The position numbers and the translations under genes were made by a program. This document shows positions 37,344 to 45,776 of a stretch of DNA of 64,000 bases, piece after piece; the first letter of the stretch is position 1, and each line of letters opens with the position of its first letter. The notes beneath the pieces are model-generated. The model was not told the DNA's origin. It saw nothing but the letters and a program-made list of their open reading frames with translations, and searched no databases. The stretch comes from Lachancea dasiensis (lineage: Eukaryota > Ascomycota > Saccharomycetes > Saccharomycetales > Saccharomycetaceae): contig LT598454.1 in assembly GCA_900074725.1 (NCBI GenBank), positions 440,854 to 504,853 of the forward strand. Reading direction: 5' to 3'.

Positions 37344-38112
37344 TTATTGCATGAGCAGAAGGGCATCTAAATTTTCCTGCGTTAATCGCACATTGAGAGC
37401 GTCCTTTTCTGACTGGGTGCTCAGCAATCCCAGCTCCAGTTCGCTCTTACAGAGTTGAAGCTTCTGCTCTTCGAGTCTAGCATCTATATTTTCATCTTCT
37501 CTAAGCAGAGCGCGGATCATCGATCTTTCTTGTTCATCTTCGGCATAGTCATGGAGACCTGTCAAATGATAAATTGGAGAGTCTGTGGAATGAATCTTTG
37601 GTAAAGCCGTGTTCACTTTCGGGCTCGCCGCCGAAGACGTTGACGAATGGGTAGTGTCTTCTGAGGCTCGGTCTACTTGCCCCACGTTCAAGCCACGAGT
37701 ACTCCAACCAGAGCTTTGATGGCCTTTTTCGTAGCGCGGAGAAGAGTCCGAATAACCTCCTCTGCTCACACTGCTGTAATTTCCACGCAGCGGCGGAGTA
37801 TAGTAGTCTCCTCGATAGCTACCACGGTGAGGACCCGAAGAGCTGGCATAACGGCTCCCAGATTCCTCGTAGCCATATGTGTGCTGATATCTGGTAGCAT
37901 GGTAGCCACCACGACCTCCACGATATGACTTACCTCGGTAGGAGGAGCCACGATAGGAATTATATTGTGGTCGGTTGCCTTGACTTGACATACAACAAAC
38001 AAGTTAGTAATAACGAGAATAACGGGGCAAAATTAAAAGGATATCGCCGTTTACAGAACTTGGATGGGTCGTGCAACATGTTTTCAACATACCTTTCTCC
38101 TTGATAACTCAT
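37344..38112 (-). CDS. LGE1: Lge1, Bre1 partner in H2B ubiquitination; two exons
   Basis: Proposed as exon 1 (38,112-38,093, coding MSYQGE plus two bases of a Ser codon) joined to exon 2 (37,983-37,344), giving 219 residues. An unspliced start at 37,991 would give 215 residues with nearly the same N-terminus. The first part is a Tyr/Arg/Gly/Ser-rich disordered region (SYRGSSYRGKSYRGGRGGY) of the kind that phase-separates in Lge1. The C-terminus is a predicted coiled coil (about 150-215; ERSMIRALLREDENIDARLE), the part that binds the ubiquitin ligase Bre1. The place next to IFA38 and AMN1 corresponds to YPL055C among interleaved chromosome II genes. Low-complexity sequence makes the family call slightly less certain than the synteny suggests. 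Confidence 0.8.
37984..38092 (-). other. Spliceosomal intron of LGE1 (109 nt)
   Basis: On the minus strand: 5' splice site GTATGT at 38,092, perfect branch sequence TACTAAC at 38,009-38,003, and acceptor AAG ending at 37,984, 20 nt past the branch adenosine. Joining restores the LGE1 frame exactly; the next AG would not. Confidence 0.8.
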
Positions 38113-38451
38113 TGGCAGTGATAGATAGATCTAGCGTTCAACTCAAGTAAAAGCTTCTGAAGTCTCTGGCAAAGCTAATACAAATGGCACGTTATACGAA
38201 GGTTGCGTTCACTGGGATGGTCCTTCAAGTTTGGCAAATGTCTAACCTTTCGCAGCGATCTACTTCATTAAAGCTGACCTCACAATATCTAAAGTCAGGA
38301 CCCTACTTTTTGTTTTCGAGGCAATTTCCTGAGAGGTATGCTCAACTTCTACCAGGTATCATGGCAAAGGGGAGAAAGTATTACGACATTATTTATTATT
38401 CATTATTAAACTTACGTTACGAAGGCACACTTTGCTGTTGTCTCCCTGTTG
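38113..38451. other. LGE1 promoter / AMN1 3' region
   Basis: 339 bp between LGE1 exon 1 and the AMN1 stop codon. Nothing recognisable. Confidence 0.4.
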
Positions 38452-39948
38452 TTAGTCTTCGTCATCTTCATTGATCCAGCGGCTGAATGAGGCTAGAACA
38501 GATGTAGAATATTCTTGTTGCATTCTGTGTTCCGCTTCTCTCATTAGCAGTTCTGTTTGTTCCCCACCTTCAATAAGAACGGGGATTCCTTGACTCCGCT
38601 TCTCTCTGATAAAGGCCACAATTGATCGCAAATTAGTTATATGCTTGACGTTCCGAATCTCTAGCACGGATAGTTGTGGGAAATACTTCAAGGCGATTAA
38701 TGTGGGTAGAGAATTGTTAGTGAGGAGATTGCAATCATTTAGCGAAAGTCTCTTGATATGGGAGCCGCGCTGCATGGCCAATTCCCAAATGCCCGCATCT
38801 GTGACATGGCACCCAGCCGCACCGATGGTATCGACATTAGTGTTTCGAGCCAAAGCCACAAGAGAAACACTGGTTATCGCTTTTCCATTACGATGTCTTC
38901 CCAAATTGCACATCTCTAGCGCCGGGCAGCTGGTAGATATCGATAGGATGCCCCCGTCAGTAACTTTTTCGCAAGCCCTTAGATCTAAAATCTTCAGCTT
39001 GCTAAGATATGGCGCAATATTCATAAGAAACTTATCATCAACCCGTTGGTTCCCGGGAAGGATCAGTTTTTCTATATTTTTAGAGTGGTGGAAGATAAAA
39101 GGGGGAGGCGAAAGCTTTGGGCAAATGTAAAGTTCAACCCATCGGAGGCGTTCTGACGCTACCACAGGCGCGATGGCTTCAAGCTCAGTTTGGGTTAGCT
39201 TATTAAGCTTATGCAAGACAAACGTGGAAGCCTTAGAGAACCGTTCCTTGACATTCGAAGGGCTTGCAACTAGTTTTCGCATCTTTCTGGAATCGGTAAA
39301 ATGGAGGTTCTCCGTTATAATGGATAATGCCACTTTATGCCAGAGTTGGTTTACTAGTAGGCAATTATAAAGGCTGGGACCAACACTTTCACCATTAGAG
39401 AAATTAATCCTTGCAGCCTCCTGCCACGCTTTTTTCGCCACTTTTTCGTCCCCATGGCACATTAGGAGTGCATGTGAGAAACTTTGAGGTTTACGACGCG
39501 GACGAGGTGTCTCTCGGGGTACAGAGGTGGTAGACTCCAAGCATCTCAGTATTTGTTCAACAATTTCTGGAATTCGGAAAATCATATGAGGGCCATTTGT
39601 CGTTGATTTGGAATGAAGAGAAGCCGGCAAATTTGAAGATGAAACGGATGGGCAAAGACGGAGGTCAGAAAATGGAATATCAAGTGACGGGCTCTTCGAA
39701 ACACAATTAGAGTTGTAATCTTTCTCCGATGACCATTCTTGTGGTGTCCACTTGGTTGGTGTGGCAGCTGGGGTGATTTTATCTAGAGAAAATGCGTTTG
39801 TGATCGAAGTGGATTTATCAGAAACTTCAGAGCCTGGCCACAAATCGCTTGTAAGTTTTTTTAGAGGCGGACTCAATGCAAAGGATGGATCGGAAACATC
39901 TCTTGACCTTTTAAATGAACCAGTCGAAGAAGCTAAAGGAGAGTGCAT
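38452..39948 (-). CDS. AMN1: Amn1, leucine-rich-repeat antagonist of mitotic exit
   Basis: 498 residues. A disordered Ser/Pro-rich N-terminus (about 1-115) is followed by an F-box-like segment (MIFRIPEIVEQILRCLES) with a downstream LLVNQLWHKVALSI, then cysteine-containing leucine-rich repeats (LKILDLRACEKVTDGGILSIS; VDTIGAAGCHVTDAGIWELA; IKRLSLNDCNLLTNNSL). S. cerevisiae Amn1 blocks Tem1 and targets Ace2 for degradation, controlling mother-daughter separation. The acidic tail ends in NEDDED. Orientation and place match YBR158W. Confidence 0.93.
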   Translation of the reverse strand: MHSPLASSTGSFKRSRDVSDPSFALSPPLKKLTSDLWPGSEVSDKSTSITNAFSLDKITPAATPTKWTPQEWSSEKDYNSNCVSKSPSLDIPFSDLRLCPSVSSSNLPASLHSKSTTNGPHMIFRIPEIVEQILRCLESTTSVPRETPRPRRKPQSFSHALLMCHGDEKVAKKAWQEAARINFSNGESVGPSLYNCLLVNQLWHKVALSIITENLHFTDSRKMRKLVASPSNVKERFSKASTFVLHKLNKLTQTELEAIAPVVASERLRWVELYICPKLSPPPFIFHHSKNIEKLILPGNQRVDDKFLMNIAPYLSKLKILDLRACEKVTDGGILSISTSCPALEMCNLGRHRNGKAITSVSLVALARNTNVDTIGAAGCHVTDAGIWELAMQRGSHIKRLSLNDCNLLTNNSLPTLIALKYFPQLSVLEIRNVKHITNLRSIVAFIREKRSQGIPVLIEGGEQTELLMREAEHRMQQEYSTSVLASFSRWINEDDED

Positions 39949-41830
39949 GCGATGGAACCGACAAATAATATTGATGGGGGCTAAGAAAAGGAATGGACGT
40001 CAAAAAAGTTTCGACAGATGGGGGTGAAAAGATGGTTTTTTAGTCAATGCCCAGTGCAATTGCACATTAACAGCGTTGGTGAAAGGTGTTGCCGTTGCCA
40101 AGCTCCTTGGAAGGAATATACAAGAAAATGGTATAACCGTCCAACACCATCGAGAAGCCCATGTAGCTAGCTTAAGTAGTAACCGAGATAGCTCATCGAA
40201 CCGCAAAATCTCAAAATTTGTCAACCTCAAGTAAACGGACCATTGCCCCACAGATGAGCATATCACCGGCCAAAACAAATAGGGACCATAACTCCAAGAC
40301 AAACAGGGACCATGAACTAACGCTGGTATAAACAAAGAGTTCATGATATCAAAGGAGGGAAAACACTTGAAAGGTAGCATATCGCTGCACTGTCAAAACG
40401 TCGCCGGAGTGTCAGACAATTGAGGCAGTTCAGCATACCCTACCAGTTCTCTAGACGGATGTTGACCTCACCGTCATGCTCGAAAACGTTGTTAGGCACA
40501 CCACTAGTAAAGACGCTGGATGTGAGATGCGCACGCAGTACACTCAATCTTATTTAAGCTCTGCTCCTACTCCGTCATCTCTGTGAACATCGGTGGTAGT
40601 TAGAGTTAATGAAGTGTCTTACGTACGTCCAGACGTTACCACAAGCTTTGCGACCTGTTTTGTGCTGGTTTGTGGTTGATGTCACTTGACTCCGGTAACG
40701 CCTGCTGGTTCTATTCTAACCAGCCATGGATTGACGTTTCATGTGACTTTCTATAAAATCATCGTAGCCTCAAGCACCACCATTCCTTACTTCGAATAAA
40801 GTTTGGCTAGCGGGCATGGTTGGCATAAACAAGGAACACAGGTCTCAAGGACCACAGCTGCTTGCGTGGGATTGAGGCATCGCATTGTTGACACTTGGAG
40901 AAATGGTGATATATGTATCAGATGAGTATAAAGTGATTTGAGTCTCAAGAGCGTCAGTGTGAGGCGTCTATCCGATTGTGGACTCTTGTAATATTGACTC
41001 TAACGCGCCCACTAATTGGAGTTGAACTGAACTTGATCCCTAGTTTATTGCTGGGACTTGACGTTTCTGCAATTTTTCGGGAATTGTAACAGAAGGATTG
41101 CCTTGTACTATTCCTTATATTAATGGCCGACGTTTATTGAAACGAAATTCGCAATCAAAAACCATCCCTAAGCTCACATTAGTAGCAAGTCTACGTTCCG
41201 CTTATTCAACAAGGACTTGGACATCTTTTTTTCTTGAAGCAGCGGTGCATGAAGTTCCCATTGCTACGCTGACGTACCTGTATGGCCATCTGGGACGTTG
41301 ATATGTGTGCTCGAACTCTCTAAGTAAATCTCTGCAGCTATATAGGATATTTAAATACACAGCCAGAGACACATACCTGCGTGCTGACTGCACGCTCCAG
41401 AAACACTCATCTCTAATTGACTAGAGGTGTGTTGAGAAATCTTCCAAAGAATCAACAGGATCCAGTTTTTGGTCTGGGGCATAGTTGGCTTCAATACAAT
41501 CTTCTTCGAGTAATCTATCGTCTTACTATCACTGAAAGCATGAATACAGAGTTAGCCTGATGAGTCCATAACTTGATCAACGAATCCCATGAGCATCACG
41601 TTGCATGTACACATCAAATACTTGCCTCAACAACTACATCTCGTGCCCACCAGGTTGACCGGGGTGGCCTTCCCAATGTCTCGCCAAAGGTCAAGGTTAC
41701 ACGCCACTGCATTCCTCGATTGCCCCTGGGGTTGCAACCATAACTATCTAATCAACTGTAGATAGAGGAACGATCCTTAATTTTTATTCCTGCACCTGAT
41801 AAGGATCTTGTCAAGTACTTCGGGAGCCGG
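39949..41830. other. Long AMN1-LEE1 intergenic region
   Basis: About 1.9 kb. Contains the AMN1 promoter. An imperfect direct repeat (about 40,271-40,318, two units around CAAATAGGGACCAT) is present. No gene recognised; the longest frame (126 codons, minus, from 40,380) is Leu/Ser/Trp-rich noise. Confidence 0.45.
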
Positions 41831-42106
41831 TTACAACCCCAGGTAGTTCGCAGTAACTAACTGCTCTAAAGCCACCTTAAATACAAAATCGTCTTGTAGA
41901 TACTCCATAAATTGGTGCGTCACCTCCACTTCAGGAAAAGTTTGATTCAGCATCATCATTTCGATAGCTCTGCCTTCAGCTGCTGATAAGAACTGAGCTA
42001 GGGATCTGGAAAGGAAAAGGAGACACTGGGAGGGATTTATTGGACAAGAGAGAGGAGCTGTTACACCCGAGGAGTAACAGAATTCTTTGGGAAGCGTATA
42101 TTGCAG
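41831..42106 (-). pseudogene. Elongin-C-like reading frame without an ATG start
   Basis: A frame of 91 codons ends at TAA (41,833-41,831). Its last ~60 residues resemble elongin C (Elc1): SRSLAQFLSAAEGRAIE compares with the family's SPTLKAM...GRIEL, then HQFMEYLQ with LEKAVEYL, and it ends VALEQLVTANYLGL, like the family's terminal LELLLAADYLSI, stopping at the same point. Elc1 pairs with elongin A in a Cul3 ubiquitin ligase. The frame is closed upstream by TAG with no ATG until an internal ATG triplet at about 41,960. Either a 5' exon is missed (a pyrimidine-rich TTTCCAG at about 42,008 could be an acceptor, but no branch sequence is seen) or this is a decayed copy. S. cerevisiae ELC1 (YPL046C) maps a few genes past DIG1, beyond this window. 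Confidence 0.42.
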
Positions 42107-42215
42107 CTACTAGATTATCATAAGAACTCTGGCTCAGGAAGCGTAAAGCGTCCCCTGCTCGTGAAAGCTACAGAAGTCAACACCGTTTTTTGCTGGGACT
42201 CGACTATCCCGAGCA

Positions 42216-43583
42216 ATGGCTCAACGTCCGCCAAAAAACAAGGCCCACAAGCCGTTTGTATTTGGGTCGTCGAGCAACTCTAAGCCCAGTCGTGCTGCAT
42301 CGAAACGACAAGGGTCGTCGTCGTCGCCATCACGTTCGTCGTCGTCACCATCGTCACCGTCGTCGGATCAGTACTTGAAATCGGCATCATCGTCCGGATC
42401 CAAAATGGAGCAAGGCTCTAGCTCCGTGAAGTCGGATTCATCGGACGCTGGGGAGTCTCCTTTAAAGCAACAGGCGTTTTCCTTGAATCACCAGAGGGCG
42501 ATTTTTGAGCACAGGCTCATAACTAAGAACTCGGCCCCACAGAAGAACTATTCGCACGTTCCCTGCCGCTTTTTTCGGCAAGGAACGTGCCAAGCTGGCA
42601 ACTCTTGTCCTTTTTCGCACTCTCTCAACTCCCTCACAGCAGATGCTACCCCTTGCAAGTACTTTGAGCGCGGTCACTGTAGATTCGGATCGAAATGTGC
42701 CAACGCCCACATACTTCCCGATGGAACCCGTGTGAACCCTCCTCGACAGTATCCTAACGCGGGCCATGGAAATTATCAGGGCCATCAATACCACAATCCG
42801 AACAGGGAAACTGCCACTGTTCCGATCGCGACCGGCGAGAATGCCTTTCAGCAATCTGCCCGCCCCAATGTTTTTCCTGCTGGCGCTGGTCCTTCTCCGC
42901 GCTCTGTTCCAAATTTTGCCTCTACCAGTCCAACAATCTCGAAATCCTCCACGGGCCCTTCCGTATTTGTTGGGACGGGACCCTTCTACCCCGCATTCAC
43001 TACTCCGCAACAACAAAATACAAGTGAATTCGCAATCGATGACGAGGACGACGATTTCCAAGAGATTGATGGCGAGGATTTTATTCCCGGTGAACTATCA
43101 GATCTTCTGACCCCCAAGGAGCTGGAGCGACGCAACTCCAGATCTTCTTTGACCAGAAAACTAAGCTTTACGGACCACTCTTCCAATTTGCCCTCCGCGA
43201 CTACCACACTTTTGGGGTCAAGTGTGGAGCAATTTACGGGATACGAGGCCGTTCCGTCGTCTGCTAATTCCTTCACAGGGCTTTCGTTCGCTACAGAGTA
43301 CTCCCCGACAGGAAGCTCTCTGGCTTTTGGTCCGGCACAGCCCACCTTTAACTACACGTATCAGCAAGACCACCACCAGGCTCGGTCCATGTGGGGCGTT
43401 CCTGAGCAACTTGAAAGCTCATTCACCAACGTCAATCAGCTGAGTACTGACCTGACCCGCGTCAAGATATATGAAGAGGACGAGGAAATCCCCGTCAAGG
43501 CTATAACGGGGGAGTCAAGGCTACAAGATGGACAGGAAAGTTCCAGTCAGTATTATTTGAATGGCTTGTATCAAGACGTGTGA
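42216..43583 (+). CDS. LEE1: CCCH zinc-finger protein Lee1
   Basis: 455 residues. Two tandem CCCH fingers: VPCRFFRQGTCQAGNSCPFSH and TPCKYFERGHCRFGSKCANAH, both C-x7-C-x5-C-x3-H, at about 115-160. The N-terminus is Ser-rich, partly a TCG/TCA repeat (RSSSSPSSPSSD). The C-terminal two thirds are disordered, with an acidic block (DDEDDDFQEIDGEDF) and a Ser/Arg stretch. Such fingers bind RNA; the S. cerevisiae Lee1 role is unknown and its protein is shorter (about 300). Position matches YPL054W near LGE1. Confidence 0.85.
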   Translation: MAQRPPKNKAHKPFVFGSSSNSKPSRAASKRQGSSSSPSRSSSSPSSPSSDQYLKSASSSGSKMEQGSSSVKSDSSDAGESPLKQQAFSLNHQRAIFEHRLITKNSAPQKNYSHVPCRFFRQGTCQAGNSCPFSHSLNSLTADATPCKYFERGHCRFGSKCANAHILPDGTRVNPPRQYPNAGHGNYQGHQYHNPNRETATVPIATGENAFQQSARPNVFPAGAGPSPRSVPNFASTSPTISKSSTGPSVFVGTGPFYPAFTTPQQQNTSEFAIDDEDDDFQEIDGEDFIPGELSDLLTPKELERRNSRSSLTRKLSFTDHSSNLPSATTTLLGSSVEQFTGYEAVPSSANSFTGLSFATEYSPTGSSLAFGPAQPTFNYTYQQDHHQARSMWGVPEQLESSFTNVNQLSTDLTRVKIYEEDEEIPVKAITGESRLQDGQESSSQYYLNGLYQDV

Positions 43584-44734
43584 GTTAAACACGTCTTGCG
43601 TTGAAAATCAAATACGGAGAGGCTGCTTTGCTTATACACACATGGGAAATCAAAATATCAGGAAAGGATGGAAAGGGATTCAAAAGATACACACGGCAGA
43701 GACAAGCACAAGCAGATGCTGTTTCTCATCGGAGAGAGCACGCCAAAAAATGGGTTTTTGCACTTTATATAAAAAAATGATTACAGGACGTTCGAATATC
43801 GAGATGGGTTTTGCTGGGTACCTCCAACAAAAGCATTCAAGAAAGCGTATATTGCCATTAGAGAGGCTTCAAAGCCCATTGAAGCCTAGTGAGTTGTAGC
43901 GTTGAGCCAAATGCTTTTTTAAGGTTTTAGACATATAGGGTTATTATTTTTTAGGTACGGATTTATCTCATTTTATACTGACACTGCGCTATTGCCCAGC
44001 GTAATAACGCTTGATCGAGCTGAACCCGTCTGCAAAATACACAGGCTTATCTGTTCACCGAATTATAAATTACGTGGCTCCCACCTAATAAAAATGGGAT
44101 CACTTTAAGAGGTTGGAGTGTTGCGTATAAAACTAGGCACGGCCCTAGAGCTGATATAACATGATCTGCCACCAAAGTATTTGGCACTAGCCCACCGAAC
44201 TTAGCTCCGCGAAGGATCGAGTGCCTATTGCAGTGAGGATGCCTATATTTCTTGCCGGCGTGACAGGCACCCAACATTAATCCACACCCACTGCAACCAT
44301 GGGACCTGGTGTCTGGCAAAATTGACTTCCAGAAATTTTTCACTCCCGATGGTAGATACTTAACAGCTGACGCCTCAGAGACACTGTGGTAGATGGAGGG
44401 CCTGGCACGGTGACTTGGACTCATGATAATCGCCTGTAAACACGTTTAATGGTTGCATTATGGTAGTTGCAAGGCTGCAAACCAGACGTAAAATAGCAGC
44501 ATGAGAATGGAGAAGGTCGCGCCAGGCTTTGAAGTTTACCTGGCAATAGTCGATCTCCTCTTGTCATAAGAAACAATTATCGACCACTGCATAATAAGTT
44601 CTCAGCCGATTAACGCTCACAGAGAATTGTATATATATGTGTTATTTCAAGCGGGGAATGCTGAGGATGTGGGGGGCAGGTTATATATCTTGTAGGCAGG
44701 CTTATTCGTTGGGAGGTCCAAATTAAGTGCCAGG
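43584..44734. other. LEE1-ICS2 intergenic region
   Basis: About 1.15 kb. A minus-strand 125-codon frame (44,047-44,424) has a few Cys/His but no recognised domain and is probably chance. A TATA-like TATATATATG near 44,631 may serve the downstream gene. No RNA gene seen. Confidence 0.45.
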
Positions 44735-45694
44735 ATGGAGGAAACTAGGCACTACAGAGCGCAACGGCGCTCATCACAAGACGATTACATTTCAGAGTGC
44801 CATAGACAGGACGAAAAGCTGCGAAGCTACACATTTCCAGTATACCTAGAAACCCACCGTAAATGGAAACCAGTAGCCAGCGACGAGTGTGCCCCTAGTC
44901 CCAAAACCCAATACACCAGGCTGGGCGTTAGTAGTGCTGCTGCAGAAGAGAAAGATAAGCGGGCGACCGCCTGTACAGGGGGAGGATTATTTGCAGATGA
45001 GTTTTCAACCAAACCAGAGACCAGCGGGAACTGGTGCACACACAGAAACACTGCTTTGGACATTGTGTCGCGGAGACCATCGCTGGGACAGCTCAGGCAC
45101 AATAGTTTGTTTTCGATGGTTTCCTTCAGCAGTAGAAGCGAAGAGTCATCGCCGACTGCGCGAAAGCCACACCACAGACGTAGCAGTGCTGTTTCGATGG
45201 AAAAGAACGTGGCCTGGCGGCTCAGCTTGCAATTCGGCGAAGGTCATGTTGGCAGTAAAAAAGCGTACACACAGGATAATAGGTCCAGCACAAGTCATGA
45301 CCTCCAGTCGCCGCTTGCCCTTATGGCTCATACTTCAGAGCAACTAAGAAGGAATTCCGACTGCAACTTTAAGGCTGAGGCCCAGCTTTGGACACGCGGA
45401 ATTCGAAAGTCTAACTCAGTGTATGCTGGCTTCCCCGAAACTGGCGATCAAGTTCCCAAAACTATTGAGCTCGATCTTTCTCGGCATCTTACCTCATCTG
45501 AATACAGCCCAACCTCTGTCGTAGCGCGGGCAAAGCCGGAACACGAATGTTGGCTTCTTCCACCCTTACAGTTTTCGGACTTGAGCTCGCCCGAAGAGGA
45601 AGACACCCCAAGTTCTACAGAAAACGAGTGTCTCGCTGGCCGGAATGATGATTCTGAGCTGTTGTCTTTGAAGGATTTCCTAATAAGTTCTTAA
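44735..45694 (+). CDS. Ser/Arg-rich protein of unknown function, probable ICS2 ortholog
   Basis: 319 residues, hydrophilic and probably disordered. It contains several basophilic-kinase sites (QRRSSQ, SRRPSLGQL, HHRRSSAVS, RRNSD), an RRPSLGQLRHNSLFSMVSFSSR block that looks like a conserved short motif, and an acidic C-terminal region (SSPEEEDTPSS) ending in ELLSLKDFLISS. I do not recognise the family from sequence. In S. cerevisiae ICS2 (YBR157C) lies between AMN1 and SLI15; this gene lies in that interval and in the expected orientation, which is the main argument. Convergent with SSY1 (82 bp). Confidence 0.6.
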   Translation: MEETRHYRAQRRSSQDDYISECHRQDEKLRSYTFPVYLETHRKWKPVASDECAPSPKTQYTRLGVSSAAAEEKDKRATACTGGGLFADEFSTKPETSGNWCTHRNTALDIVSRRPSLGQLRHNSLFSMVSFSSRSEESSPTARKPHHRRSSAVSMEKNVAWRLSLQFGEGHVGSKKAYTQDNRSSTSHDLQSPLALMAHTSEQLRRNSDCNFKAEAQLWTRGIRKSNSVYAGFPETGDQVPKTIELDLSRHLTSSEYSPTSVVARAKPEHECWLLPPLQFSDLSSPEEEDTPSSTENECLAGRNDDSELLSLKDFLISS

Positions 45695-45776
45695 CTTACG
45701 CACCTTTTGTTGGTCATGACATGTATTACGATAATATTAAGTTGTTTAGTTGTTTAAAGACGCGGGCGAGCCTGGC

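Noticed and set aside
40000-40380. 126-codon minus-strand frame upstream of AMN1
   Set aside because: Low-information Leu/Ser/Trp/Phe-rich translation in a promoter region, no motif.
44047-44424. 125-codon minus-strand frame between LEE1 and the ICS2-like gene
   Set aside because: No recognisable domain, atypical composition, and no conserved neighbour in this position; treated as chance.
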